Origin: Salinicola salarius
Lineage (GTDB): Bacteria > Pseudomonadota > Gammaproteobacteria > Pseudomonadales > Halomonadaceae
NCBI RefSeq assembly: GCF_003206135.1
Contig: NZ_PZJT01000002.1
Span: 413,532 to 477,531 of the forward strand
Length of the DNA stretch: 64,000 bases
Reading direction: 5' to 3'
A program made the position numbers and the translations under genes. Within the stretch, counting starts at the first letter, position 1. Each line of letters begins with the position of its first letter. The notes under the pieces were generated by a model. It was not told the DNA's origin. It saw only the letters and a list, made by a program, of their open reading frames with translations, and ran no database searches. This document shows positions 1-9,600 of the stretch, in pieces.

Positions 1-1091
1 AAGACATTGGGCGCCAGCCGGCCGAAGTCCGGCGCGCGATTCATTGTGATGGCCACGTCTCCCCCCCAGCGATATTCGATGTCGATCTCTTTCAGCACCG
101 GGAACAGGCGCCGTATCTTGGCGTCGGTACGTGCTTCCAGGCCTCGCGGCGGGCGGCCGTCGTAACTCACCTCCCCGCCGTAGATCAGGCGTCTGTCTCT
201 CGACAGGCGATAGTAATCGAGTACGAAGTTGGTGTCCGACAATGCATCGTTTCGAGGGAGCACCTGGGCGGCCTGCTGCTCGCTCATGGGCGCGGTGGCG
301 ATCATGTAGTTGGCTGCTCTCATGATGCGCCCGCTCATCTCGGGCACCAGCCGGTCGCCGTAGGCGTTGGTGGCGATGACCACGTGATCGGCAATGACCC
401 GGCCGCGTTCGGTGACGACGGTGGCCTGCTTGCCGTGTCGAATATCGACCACGGGGCTGAACTGATGAAGGATCGCTCCGGCCTGCTGAGCGGCTCGGGC
501 CAGGCCGAGCGTGTAATTGAGGGGATGCAGGTGGCCGGCTTCGCGCTCCCAGAGCGCCGCCGGGTAGGCATCGGTGACGACGTGCTCGCGCAGCGCGTCG
601 CCTTCTCGCCACTCGAGCCCGTGATAGTCGAAGTCGCGGACCATCCGCTCCTGCCACTGCCGGAGCTCGACGACGTGACGAGGCTTGACCGCGGCGTGGA
701 GGTAGCCCCAGGACATCTCGCAGGGAATCTGGTGCTGATCGACGAGGTGGGCGGTCAGTCTTACGGCTTCACGGCTCATTTCCCAGATATCGCGGGCGGC
801 GGATCGGCCCAGGGCGTTCTCGACGGTGCGTATGTCGGTGCCCAGGCCCGGCAGTATCTGCCCGCCGCTGCGCCCGGAGGCACCGTGCCCCACGTTCAGC
901 GCTTCGAGCAGGATGACGCGGTATCCCTGCTGAGCCAGATGCAGCGCGGCGGAGCAACCGGTAACGCCCGCGCCGATCACGCAGACATCGGCGCGATGAT
1001 CGCCTTCCAGCGGGAGCGCTGGCTCGAGCTCGACGGCGATGGAGTCCCGGTACCAGGAGGCGGTTGTCGCCGACGACGAATAAACTGTCAT
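1..1091 (-). CDS. puuB: FAD-dependent amine oxidase, PuuB-like (gamma-glutamylputrescine oxidase family), 3' end outside window
   Basis: The frame read from 1091 down is open to the window edge, so only about 363 N-terminal residues of a roughly 430-residue DAO-family flavoprotein are visible. A GAGVTG dinucleotide-binding loop lies at residues 40-45 after the strand VCVIG. A second FAD-contacting stretch, GASGRSGGQILPG, follows at about residues 68-80; both are typical of PuuB/OrdL oxidases. Members oxidise gamma-glutamylputrescine or other primary amines to aldehydes. The neighbouring APC permease and amidase on the same strand support a polyamine role. The exact substrate is inference; PuuB and other OrdL-like oxidases cannot be separated from this fragment. 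Confidence 0.8.
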   Translation of the reverse strand, partial: MTVYSSSATTASWYRDSIAVELEPALPLEGDHRADVCVIGAGVTGCSAALHLAQQGYRVILLEALNVGHGASGRSGGQILPGLGTDIRTVENALGRSAARDIWEMSREAVRLTAHLVDQHQIPCEMSWGYLHAAVKPRHVVELRQWQERMVRDFDYHGLEWREGDALREHVVTDAYPAALWEREAGHLHPLNYTLGLARAAQQAGAILHQFSPVVDIRHGKQATVVTERGRVIADHVVIATNAYGDRLVPEMSGRIMRAANYMIATAPMSEQQAAQVLPRNDALSDTNFVLDYYRLSRDRRLIYGGEVSYDGRPPRGLEARTDAKIRRLFPVLKEIDIEYRWGGDVAITMNRAPDFGRLAPNV

Positions 1092-1595
1092 AGGAAGTCC
1101 GTCTTGGGTTGCGCGCTGCGCTTGTAATTGTTGATTCTGCCATGTCGAAGGGTGACCTGGCTCGCTCAGTGTGTCATCAATGCCGTGGTCGATGTCAACT
1201 ATTTAATAACACCCTTTCCTGCCGAACGACGTGAATTCCGACAACCACGCAGCCCTTCTCGCTGGTCTTTTCCCTGCCGAATTCGCGATGAAAAACCCGA
1301 TTTATCGCCGTTTAATGCCTTATTTTTCACAATGTTACAATCCGGTTCAGAGCCGATCTGGCTATCCCATAGCGGAATATCGAGAACGCTGGATATGGGA
1401 TGAATGATGGAATATTCGACAGCATGATGGTTCGTGTCGTGTTCGCAGGCCGCGTCGTTTCGACGGGGGAATGTGAGGCGGGGCTGGCGCGAGGAAATTG
1501 CGAGAAGCGTGCGAGGCATCGCCGCTCGATGGATGCCGGAGAACGGGGCCCCGCACCCGGCGAGAACCCGTTCCCACTTTACAGAAGATGCTGCT
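1092..1595. other. 504-bp intergenic region upstream of the amine oxidase
   Basis: No convincing gene lies here: the short open frames lack ribosome binding sites and recognisable protein features. It separates two minus-strand genes and so probably carries the oxidase promoter. The middle part (about 1290-1410) is visibly more AT-rich than the flanks and contains a long dyad described separately. Confidence 0.6.
1364..1401. promoter_or_regulatory. Dyad upstream of puuB-like gene, possible operator or RNA hairpin
   Basis: ATCCCATA at 1364-1371 is the exact reverse complement of TATGGGAT at 1394-1401. Inside it AGCG (1371-1374) can pair with CGCT (1387-1390). There is no T-run, so a terminator is unlikely. 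The position, about 280-310 bp before the oxidase start, suits an operator or a leader hairpin; function is inferred. Confidence 0.35.
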
Positions 1596-2915
1596 TCACG
1601 CGTCGATATGCAACTCCGGCGTGGGGCGTCGGAAGCCGCGGGTCAGCCACAGCAGCCAGCCCAATCCTGCCAGTAGCCATATCGAGCCAAGCATGACCGC
1701 TTTGTGATCGAGGCTGAACAGCAGCCACACGATCGCGCCGAGTCCGATCGCCGGGCATACCAGAAAGCGCAGGGTATCGCTCGGGCCACGGCGGCCCTCC
1801 TTGAGATAGTAATGAAAGATCACCGCCAGGTTGACCAGGGCAAAGGCCAGGAAAGCGCCGAAATTGATGAACGAGGCCGCAGAAAGCACATCCATCGTCA
1901 GCGCCAGCAAGGCCACCACGGCGCTCAGAAGCAGCCCGCCCACGGGCGTGCCATGACGACCCAGACGGCCGAGCCAGCGGCGCGGCAACACATCGTCGCG
2001 GCCCATGGCGTAGATCAGGCGTGCACCGCTGGCCTGGGCGGCGATGCCCGAGGCGAACTGACCCACGACCAATCCGATCAGGAAGATCGACACGAACACG
2101 TCACCGCCGATGTTGCGCGCGATGGTGTAGGCGGCGGCGTCCGGATTGGCGAAGTCGAAGCCCGGCGCCGCGAGCTGGACGCAGTAGGAGACGACGATGA
2201 AGATCAGCCCGCCCAGCAGCGTGATCAGCAGGATCGCCCGGGGCAGCGTGCGCTGGGGATCCTTGGTTTCCTCCGTCAGCGTGGTCACCGCATCGAAGCC
2301 GAGAAACGAATAGCAGGCGACGGCCGCACCGGCCATCAGTATCGGCAGCGAGGCATTGTCGCTACCCAGGAAGGGAGTAAGGCTGAACAGTGGCTGGGTC
2401 GGGTCGCCGAGAATGTAGTGCACACTGAGACCGACGAAGGCGACCAGCACCAGCATCTGGATCAGCATCATGGCGCTATTGACCAGGCTGGCCAGCTTCA
2501 GCCCCAGCACGTTGATGACCGTGGTCACGCCGATGAACGCCAGTAGCCACAGCGCCGTCGGGATGGTCGGGAAAGCGGAGTTCAGATAGGCCGCCCCGAT
2601 CAGCCAGATCACCATCGGCAGGAATAGATAGTCGAGCAGAATGGCCCAGCCAGCGAGGAATCCCAGCCGATCATCGATGGCGTGACGAACGTAGGCGTAG
2701 GCAGAGCCAGCGACGGGGTAGGCGGCGGCCATGCGGCCGTAGCTGTGGGCGGTGAACAGCATCGCCACCAGCGCGGCGAGATAGGCGCCTGCCACTGCAC
2801 CCTGGGTGACCACTGCCAGCACCCCGAAAGTGCCGAGCACGATGATCGGGGTCATGTAGGCCAGGCCGAACAGCACGACCTGGGATAGGGTAAGGGTCTT
2901 CTTCATTTCCGACAT
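1596..2915 (-). CDS. puuP: APC-family amino acid/polyamine permease, PuuP-like
   Basis: This 439-residue integral membrane protein has about twelve hydrophobic segments. The N-terminal segment VVLFGLAYMTPIIVLGTFG carries the glycine-rich substrate-binding bend of TM1 in APC transporters. The stretch CYSFLGFDAVTTLTEETKDP in the middle is the conserved loop after TM6 of this superfamily. It closely resembles putrescine importers (PuuP), proton-coupled inner-membrane transporters. The start at 2915 has an AGGACA-type ribosome binding site; an internal ATG four codons in is possible. It lies between the amidase and the PuuB-like oxidase on the same strand, supporting polyamine uptake, although other amines cannot be excluded. 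Confidence 0.8.
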   Translation of the reverse strand: MSEMKKTLTLSQVVLFGLAYMTPIIVLGTFGVLAVVTQGAVAGAYLAALVAMLFTAHSYGRMAAAYPVAGSAYAYVRHAIDDRLGFLAGWAILLDYLFLPMVIWLIGAAYLNSAFPTIPTALWLLAFIGVTTVINVLGLKLASLVNSAMMLIQMLVLVAFVGLSVHYILGDPTQPLFSLTPFLGSDNASLPILMAGAAVACYSFLGFDAVTTLTEETKDPQRTLPRAILLITLLGGLIFIVVSYCVQLAAPGFDFANPDAAAYTIARNIGGDVFVSIFLIGLVVGQFASGIAAQASGARLIYAMGRDDVLPRRWLGRLGRHGTPVGGLLLSAVVALLALTMDVLSAASFINFGAFLAFALVNLAVIFHYYLKEGRRGPSDTLRFLVCPAIGLGAIVWLLFSLDHKAVMLGSIWLLAGLGWLLWLTRGFRRPTPELHIDA

Positions 2916-2931
2916 CGTAATGTCCTGTTGT

Positions 2932-2967
2932 GGTTGTTTTACGAGTTATGGTTGTTTGACGAGTTAT
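2932..2967. repeat. 18-bp tandem duplication between permease and amidase genes
   Basis: Two adjacent 18-bp units (2932-2949 and 2950-2967) differ at one base; a partial third copy (GGTCGTTGCGG) follows. The repeat sits in the 106-bp gap upstream of the permease gene. It could be replication slippage or a pair of binding sites. Confidence 0.7.
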
Positions 2968-3021
2968 GGTCGTTGCGGCTAGCAGCCGTCGTCGTGATGA
3001 ACGCAGGGAGCCGGAACGGGT

Positions 3022-3834
3022 TCAGTCGAAATGCCAGCTGCGCCGCGAGCCCTGGGTTTCGAGATGCCCCCTGAGGCTTAGACGTCGATCCTCTGCGTAG
3101 TGGTAATCCTGTTTGGCACTGGAGAGGCGCGCCGGGTCCAGATGCAGCGCTTGAACGGTCTCCTCGCGACCGGCTCGGAACAGGGTGTCGCCATCGGGGC
3201 CGATCAATGCGCTCTCGCCGGCGAAGGTGAGCCCGGCGCCCTGGCCGGCCCGGTTGCTCATGGCCAGGAAGCACTGGTTTTCCTGGGCTCTGGCCTGAGC
3301 GGCACGGGCATGTACGGGGCCGTAGGGATCCATGTTGCCGTTGGTCACCACCAGCAGGTCGGCCCCCATGGTTGCCAGCGCGCGGGCCGGCTCGGGGAAT
3401 TCCAGGTCGTAGCAGATCAACAGGCCGATGCATCGGCCGCGCCATTCGAGGCAATGAAGCGCATCGCCTGGCTGAACCAGCGTGCGTTCGTCCGGCCACA
3501 GGTGGGTCTTGCGATAGCGTAGTGCGATACCGTCTTCGGGCGTGATCAGCACGGTAGTGTTGAACACGGTCTCGCCATCTCGCTCCAGCAGGCCGATGGC
3601 GATCGCCAGATCGCGCTCGCGACTGGCCTCGATCAATGCCTGAAGCTCCGGCCCGTCGAGCGTCAGGGCACGATCGGACACATGCTCCGGTTCGGCAAAG
3701 CCACTCAGATGCGTTTCGGGAAAGACGATCAGCGCAGTATCGTCGTCGACGCCATGAACGACCTCGAGCGCTCGGGCGAGATTGTGCTCGATTTCGCCTT
3801 CACGGCTGGCGAGTTGTGCCAGGACAAGCTGCAT
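3022..3834 (-). CDS. Carbon-nitrogen hydrolase (nitrilase superfamily amidase)
   Basis: The product is 270 residues, the normal length of a single-domain nitrilase-superfamily enzyme. The catalytic triad is visible as Glu40 (FPETH), Lys109 (YRKTHL) and Cys141 (LLICYDLEFPE). A longer frame continues upstream, but the family N-terminus MQLVLAQ and an AGTG/GGAG-like site before 3834 fix this start. Such enzymes hydrolyse amides or carbamoyl amines; N-carbamoylputrescine amidase (AguB) is one member and fits the neighbouring PuuP/PuuB-like genes. The exact substrate is not determined. It diverges from the LuxR-type regulator at 3966 across a 131-bp promoter region. Confidence 0.85.
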   Translation of the reverse strand: MQLVLAQLASREGEIEHNLARALEVVHGVDDDTALIVFPETHLSGFAEPEHVSDRALTLDGPELQALIEASRERDLAIAIGLLERDGETVFNTTVLITPEDGIALRYRKTHLWPDERTLVQPGDALHCLEWRGRCIGLLICYDLEFPEPARALATMGADLLVVTNGNMDPYGPVHARAAQARAQENQCFLAMSNRAGQGAGLTFAGESALIGPDGDTLFRAGREETVQALHLDPARLSSAKQDYHYAEDRRLSLRGHLETQGSRRSWHFD

Positions 3835-3965
3835 GGAACACTCCGGGAAGTTGTGATTGAAACGGGAGCTGATGCCTTCAGTATCCCCAATCCCGCGCCA
3901 CTGCCTATCCCGCAAGCGGGGTAACCCGATCGGGGGACTCGGCTTGGCCTGAAAGAGAAAAAACG

Positions 3966-4787
3966 ATGACCCAACGAGCTCGGCCGGAGACAGGCTCAGT
4001 CGAGATGACCTCGCTGGAAAGCCTGGAGTGGCATCGCGCCTTTGGCCAACTGGCGGAGAACGTGGATCGCGCCGGCTTCTGGCTGGCTCTCGTCCGTCGG
4101 CTGGCGAGGGAAGTGCATTTCGATACCTGGGTGGCACTGGTTTTCGACCGCCAGCAGCCACCCCTTATCCTCGCGGAAAGCGACGAGGACGACGGTGCGG
4201 ACGACGCGCTGTTTCAGGACTATCAGCGTGGCCTGTATCTGCTCGATCCGTTCTATATCGATGCCTGCGAGCGCGAACGTTGCGGTCTGTTCACGCTGGC
4301 CGAAGTGGCGCCGCAGCACTTCACGCGCACCGAGTACTATCAGCGCTATTTCCAGCGCAACATCGTCGCCGACGAGATCCACTTCAATCAGACGCTGGAT
4401 GAGCGCCGGACATTGTGCCTGTCGCTGGGCTCGACTCGTCCATTTTCCCGGGAAGCGCTGGGCAGTCTCGCCCTGATGCAGCCGTGGATACTGGCGCTGA
4501 TGCGGCTTCGCATGCATTTCGAGCCGGAAGAAGCTGGCGCTTCCGGACCACATCCGTGGCATCCGCAACCGGACAAGGAGCTTGAATTCGATTCACGCTA
4601 CGCCTTGACCGAGCGTGAGCGCGAAGTCAGTCAATTGATGCTGGGTGGCAGCTCGACCAAGGAGATTGCCCGTCGTCTGGCAATCTCGATCGAGACGGTG
4701 CGCGCCCACAAGAAGCATCTCTACGCCAAGCTGGGTGTCAGCTCGCAATCGGAGTTGTTTTCGCTGTTCTGGCAGGCGCGACGCTGA
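3966..4787 (+). CDS. LuxR-type helix-turn-helix transcriptional regulator
   Basis: The protein has 273 residues. The C-terminal 65 residues form a typical LuxR DNA-binding domain, running from LTEREREVSQLMLGG through EIARRLAISIETVRAHKKHLYAKLGV. The N-terminal 180 residues contain a conserved-looking LDPFYIDACE stretch, but I see no response-regulator phospho-acceptor pattern and cannot assign a ligand domain. A GAAAGAG ribosome binding site precedes the chosen start. It is divergent from the amidase-permease-oxidase genes and is the obvious candidate regulator of them. It ends one base before the convergent pyrB stop. Regulation of the polyamine genes is inferred from position only. Confidence 0.8.
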   Translation: MTQRARPETGSVEMTSLESLEWHRAFGQLAENVDRAGFWLALVRRLAREVHFDTWVALVFDRQQPPLILAESDEDDGADDALFQDYQRGLYLLDPFYIDACERERCGLFTLAEVAPQHFTRTEYYQRYFQRNIVADEIHFNQTLDERRTLCLSLGSTRPFSREALGSLALMQPWILALMRLRMHFEPEEAGASGPHPWHPQPDKELEFDSRYALTEREREVSQLMLGGSSTKEIARRLAISIETVRAHKKHLYAKLGVSSQSELFSLFWQARR

Positions 4788-4788
4788 T

Positions 4789-5820
4789 TCAGAGCGTGCG
4801 GTCGTCGACGCCGAAGCTCGGCGGCACGAACCAGCGCACGTCACGCAGATCCTGTTCGATCAGGTTCTCGACCTGCAGCAGGTGGGCGAAGATTGCCATG
4901 CGCATGGGAATGCCGTTGTCGGTCTGGCGGAAGATCGCCAGGCGCGGGTCACCGTTCAGATCGGTGCTGAGATCGTTGGCGCCGGGGCGGCTGTCTCGCG
5001 GCAGCGGGTGCATGACGATGGTGGTCGGCGAGCAGCGGCGGTCGAGGAAGCCACGATCGACGACAAAATCCGAGGTCAGTTCGGCGAAGCTCTCCGACAT
5101 CTCCGCAGTGAAGCGCTCGCGCTGGATGCGGGTGGCGTAGATCACGTTCACGTCGTCGAAGTTCTCCGCCAGATTGGGGCGCGTTTCGATGCGATGCCCG
5201 CGAGATGCCACCAGGTCGATCAGGTGCTGCGGCATTTCCAGCCCCGGCGGCGAGACCAGCGTGATCCGCAGCGGTTCGTAGAGCGACAGCAGCTTGATCA
5301 GCGAGTGCACGGTGCGGCCGTATTTCAGATCGCCGGTCAGCAGCAGGTGGGCGCCGGCCAACGGCTTGCCCAGCCGCGCGAACTCCTTGGTGATGGTGTA
5401 GACGTCCAGCAGCGCCTGGCTCGGATGCTCGCCGGGGCCGTCGCCGCCATTGATCACCGGCACCTGGGTCGCTTCGGCGAATTCAGCCACCGAGCCCTGC
5501 TCCGGGTGGCGCATGACGATGGCGTCGACGTAACCGCCCATGACGCGGCTGGTGTCGTAGAGCGATTCCCCCTTCGCCATCGAGGAGAAGGTGAAGCCGG
5601 TGGTGTCGCAGACGCTGCCGCCGAGCCGGCAGAAGGCGGCGTTGAAGCTGATGCGGGTTCGGGTGCTGGCCTCGAAGAAGAGGTTGCCGAGCACGGCGCC
5701 TTCGAGCACGCGGGTCACCTTGCGCCGCTGGGCGATCGGCTCCATGCGCTCGGCAATGCGGATCAGGTGATCGACGGCGTCACGGGAGAGCGAGTCGACG
5801 GAGAGCAGGTGCGAAGGCAT
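4789..5820 (-). CDS. pyrB: Aspartate carbamoyltransferase, catalytic chain
   Basis: This 343-residue enzyme condenses carbamoyl phosphate with L-aspartate in pyrimidine biosynthesis. The carbamoyl-phosphate loop FFEASTRTR is at residues 48-56 and the HPLPR signature is near residue 272, both diagnostic of aspartate/ornithine transcarbamoylases; the aspartate type is supported by overall similarity to bacterial PyrB. It is longer than the E. coli chain (about 311 residues), mainly at the C-terminus. No pyrI or dihydroorotase-like gene is adjacent. It stands alone, convergent with the LuxR gene and downstream of the restriction operon on the same strand. Confidence 0.9.
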   Translation of the reverse strand: MPSHLLSVDSLSRDAVDHLIRIAERMEPIAQRRKVTRVLEGAVLGNLFFEASTRTRISFNAAFCRLGGSVCDTTGFTFSSMAKGESLYDTSRVMGGYVDAIVMRHPEQGSVAEFAEATQVPVINGGDGPGEHPSQALLDVYTITKEFARLGKPLAGAHLLLTGDLKYGRTVHSLIKLLSLYEPLRITLVSPPGLEMPQHLIDLVASRGHRIETRPNLAENFDDVNVIYATRIQRERFTAEMSESFAELTSDFVVDRGFLDRRCSPTTIVMHPLPRDSRPGANDLSTDLNGDPRLAIFRQTDNGIPMRMAIFAHLLQVENLIEQDLRDVRWFVPPSFGVDDRTL

Positions 5821-5959
5821 CGGGAAACCTCTTTGGCGGGCGAATGTGACAGCGCATGCGGCGGCGATAGTGTAGCGCCGCTGGCGGCTCGCTTCACGCT
5901 CGGCGGTGGCTTGGCAACGGCGCTCGTGAGAGAGCCGGACATTTGGGCAGGCGCAGCCC

Positions 5960-6676
5960 TCAAGCCATAGCCCGTTCCAGCCGCTGCTTACGCCGCTCCC
6001 AGTCCGGCATCACCTGTTCCAGCAGCTCGAAAAACGCCGGGCCGTGATGGGGCTCGGCGCGGTGGCAGAGTTCATGGGTGATTACATAGTCGATGGCGTC
6101 CACCGGGGCCTGAACCAGGCGGCGATTGAGCAGCAAGCGGCCAGCTGGAGACATGGAGCCCCAACGTTGCTGAATCCGACGCACGATGATCCCGATCGGG
6201 CGGAATGACTGCGGCACCGCGAAGCGGGCCAGGCAGTGCTCCAGCCGCTCCGGGAACTTGATGTGGGCCCGATCCCGGTACCAGGCCTCGACCAGTTCGC
6301 GTGTCGTCTCGGGGCTGTGGGGGCGAGGGGTCTGCACGACGATGAAGCCCCGGATCAGCTTCACACGCTTGTGCGTATGCGGGATCACCTTCAGGCGATA
6401 CTGCCTTCCGAGGTAGAGGTGCGTCTCACCGGCGAGATATTGCCGCTTGGGTGTCCGCGGCAGGAACTGAGAGAAATAACGCTGCTGCCGCACCACCCAG
6501 GCGGCGCGCTTGCGCAGTCTGGCTTCGATGGCCGCCAAAGGTGTTTCCAGAGGGGCTGCGATCATCACCGAGGCGTCCGGCTCGACGGCGATTTCGAGCG
6601 TCTTTCTGGGTCGGCGTTTGACCTCGTAGTGAATCTCCTGGGCGCCATAGCGCAGGCAGTGACGTTCCCGAGTCAT
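5960..6676 (-). CDS. YgjP-like metal-dependent hydrolase (DUF45), last gene of the restriction operon
   Basis: The product is 238 residues. HELCH at about residues 201-205, followed by HHGPAF, gives the HExxH...H zinc site of the YgjP/WSS1-type M48-like family (DUF45). The N-terminal half shows the usual beta-rich lead-in (VEPDASVMIAAPLETP). The start at 6676 forms an ATGA overlap with the hsdR stop, implying translational coupling; a longer upstream frame has no support. Members of this family are frequently found next to type I restriction genes, but their role there is not established to my knowledge. Protease or peptidase activity is inferred from the motif. Confidence 0.85.
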   Translation of the reverse strand: MTRERHCLRYGAQEIHYEVKRRPRKTLEIAVEPDASVMIAAPLETPLAAIEARLRKRAAWVVRQQRYFSQFLPRTPKRQYLAGETHLYLGRQYRLKVIPHTHKRVKLIRGFIVVQTPRPHSPETTRELVEAWYRDRAHIKFPERLEHCLARFAVPQSFRPIGIIVRRIQQRWGSMSPAGRLLLNRRLVQAPVDAIDYVITHELCHRAEPHHGPAFFELLEQVMPDWERRKQRLERAMA

Positions 6677-9600
6677 GCGGTGAACCTGGCCCGGGCGAGA
6701 TTCATGATCTTCTGCTCCAGATCGTCCAGCACCTCGACCGGCAGATCGACGCCCTTCTGGTCGCGGATAACATCGAAGAAGTAATCGTCGATGGCGTTGC
6801 GTAGATCGTTCTGCGCCACCTCGTTCGACCACAGATCGACGATCAGATGTGACTTGATGATCTCGATGATGTCCAAGGAGATGACGGCCGCTTCGTCACC
6901 CGCCACCGTCGCATCGTCTCGGGTCTGAAGTTGGCCGTCGAGGATACCGAAGAACGCCTGCCCATCCTCATCGCCACGAAGGCGCTCCGGCACGTGATGG
7001 CCGCGCTCCTTGCGTGCTATCTGGCTTGCCAGCTTTACTACGCTCTGCAGGTACTCACGTTCGGAGAGCCGCTGCTCGCGATAGGCGCGAATCGTCTCTT
7101 CGAGCAGCTCCGAAAAACGTTTGTAAAAGGTGGGGTCCTCATCCATGTTCTCGGTAATCGCCCGCCGCGTGGCACTGGAGATGCGGTCGGCCTTCGAGGC
7201 TTCCGAGACGCCGGTTTCATCGACCACCGCTTTCAGCGCATCGGGATCGTTGATGTTGACCACATCGATGATCGTCTCGGCGGGCATCGCCACGACATGA
7301 TCGTCGAGTAGCTTCTGGATCTTGGGTTCGAACTCGCGGATATCGACCGTTTCCTGATAGCGGATCTGGACCGAGCGCTTGAGTTCCGAGAACTGCTGCC
7401 AGTCGCGCTTCAGGGCGTCCACTTTATTCTGGTCGAAGACGTCGAACAGCTTGTCCGACGACAGCGCGATATGCAGGCAACGGCTGAAGGCGCTCAGGCG
7501 CGCATAGAAGTCCTGGCGGCGCGCTTCGTCGGCGAGATGGCGCTCGAACTGCTCCATGTCGCGCTTGTTGCGCACCGACTTGAACAGATCCCAGAGCTGA
7601 TCGTGACGCTGAGGCAGCTTGCGGATCTCCTCGCGGACATCGTGCACCGTCCCGGCGAGGTCCGCCGCTTCGTAGCCCTCGAAGGCGTTGTAGGTGGTCA
7701 ACGCGCTGTCGAGCTCGCCGAGCAGGCCTTCGTAGTCGATGACGAAGCCGAATTGCTTCTCCGTATCGCCCTCCTCGAAGAGTCGGTTCACGCGCGCGAT
7801 GGCCTGCAGCAGATTGTGCTCCTTGAGCGACTTGCAGATGTAAAGCACGGTGTTGCGCGGCGCATCGAAGCCGGTGAGAAGTTTCGAGACCACAATCAGG
7901 ATCTCCGGATCGCCGGAACCCTTGAAAGCCTCGACGATTTCGCGGTTGTACGCCTCCTCGGTCTTGTACCGCGCCATCATCTGCGACCAGAAATCCTGCA
8001 CCATATCCCTCGATTGCTGATCGACCTCTTCGTTGCCCTCGTTCTCATCGGGCGGCGATATGACGATCGCGCTAGAGACGTGGTCTATCTCGTCCAGGAC
8101 TGCCTTGAAGCGAACGGCCGCAGCCTTCGACGGCGCGACGATCTGCGCCTTGAAGCCCGTCCCCTGCCAGTGCTGGCGATAGTGCTCGGAGATGTCGAAC
8201 GCCTTGGCGCGGATCGCCTGCTCGGTCTTGGCCAGTGCATCCATGCGCGAGAACTTGCGCTTCAGATCGCGGCGCTGATCCTCGCTCAGGCCAACGCTGA
8301 TCTTGTCGAACCAGCGGTCGATCACCTGACCCGAGACCTGCTGCTCGACCAGTCTGCCCTCGTAGAGCAGCGGCACCACGGATTCGTCGGCCACCGCTTC
8401 GTCGATGCCATAGCGATGGATCAGCCGGCCGAAGGTCTGTAGCGTGTTTTTCTCTTTCTTCAGCAGCGGCGTACCGGTGAAGCCGAGATAGCAGGCGCGG
8501 GGCAGCAGCCGGCGCATCTTGGCGGCAAACTGGCTATGCCCGCCGTAGCGGCCGGTCTGGGTGCGGTGGCTTTCGTCGACCAGTACGAAGACGTTGGGAT
8601 CGTCATCCGGCAGCTGGTTGTGCTTCAGTGCGGTATCGAACTTGTTGATGATCGTGGTGATCAGTGGCGTCTTGTCGCGCACGAGTTCGAGCAGATGCGC
8701 GCCGGTCGTCGCCCGTACCGGCTCCAGATCGCAGGACTTGAACGTCCCCTTGATCTGCCGGTCGAGATCGTCGCGGTCGGTGACGATGATGATGCGCGGG
8801 TTTTCGATGCCGCTTTCCAGCGCCAGGGCACGACCCAGCATTACCATGGTCAGCGACTTGCCCGAGCCCTGGGTGTGCCAGATCACGCCGCCCTTGCGCG
8901 CACCGCGGGTATCGTGCTGGCTAATGGTCTCGATCGCCCGCCGGATGCCGAAGAACTGCTGATGACGCGCGATCTTGCGCACACCGCCATCGAACACGGT
9001 GAAGCGACGGATCAGATCGAGCAGCCGCGACGGCCGGCACAGCGCATAGAGCGTTCGATCCTGCGCGGTCACGGCGCGCTCGCCTTCCTCCCGCAGCGCC
9101 AGGAAATGGTCGCGGGCATCCGCCAGGCGGCCGGTATAGATCGCCTGCGCTTCCGCGATGCTCAGCGGCTGGTTGGCCGCCGCCAGCAGTCGCTCGGCTT
9201 CGTCCTCGCTGGCGAGTTCGGCCATCTGCTCCGGGGCCGGTGCTGCCGTGGCGGGGAGCGCGCGCGCCATGACGGAGAGGGCATCCTCCGCATCATCCTC
9301 TTCCCGCCAGCCGTGCCAGAACTTCGCCTTGGCACCGACGGTGGCATAACGCGCCTCCACTCGGTTCATGGTCATCAGCAGCTGCGCAAAGTGGAAGAGC
9401 TGGGGAATGCCATCTTCGCGCTGATAGCCGATCAGCTGGCTATCGGCCTTCTTCAGGTGTTCAGTGGGCCGCTTGTTCTCGATCACCACGAACGGAATGC
9501 CGTTGACGAACGCGACGATATCGCAGCGTCGGGTCTGGCGAGACGCCGTCCGCTCGACCGCGAATTCGGCGGTGACGTGGAAAACGTTGTTTTCGGGCGT

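Noticed and set aside
1704..2546. Long plus-strand frame opposite the permease gene
   Set aside because: It is the complement of a clear APC permease. Its translation is Gln/His/Arg-rich and featureless, as expected of antisense frames in GC-rich DNA.
5861..5881. GCGGCG/CGCCGC hairpin as terminator of the restriction operon
   Set aside because: It has a short stem, a nine-base loop and no T-run on the minus strand.
4645..5970. 441-residue frame opposite pyrB
   Set aside because: pyrB has unmistakable catalytic motifs on the other strand; the antisense frame is His/Arg/Gln-rich with no ribosome binding site.
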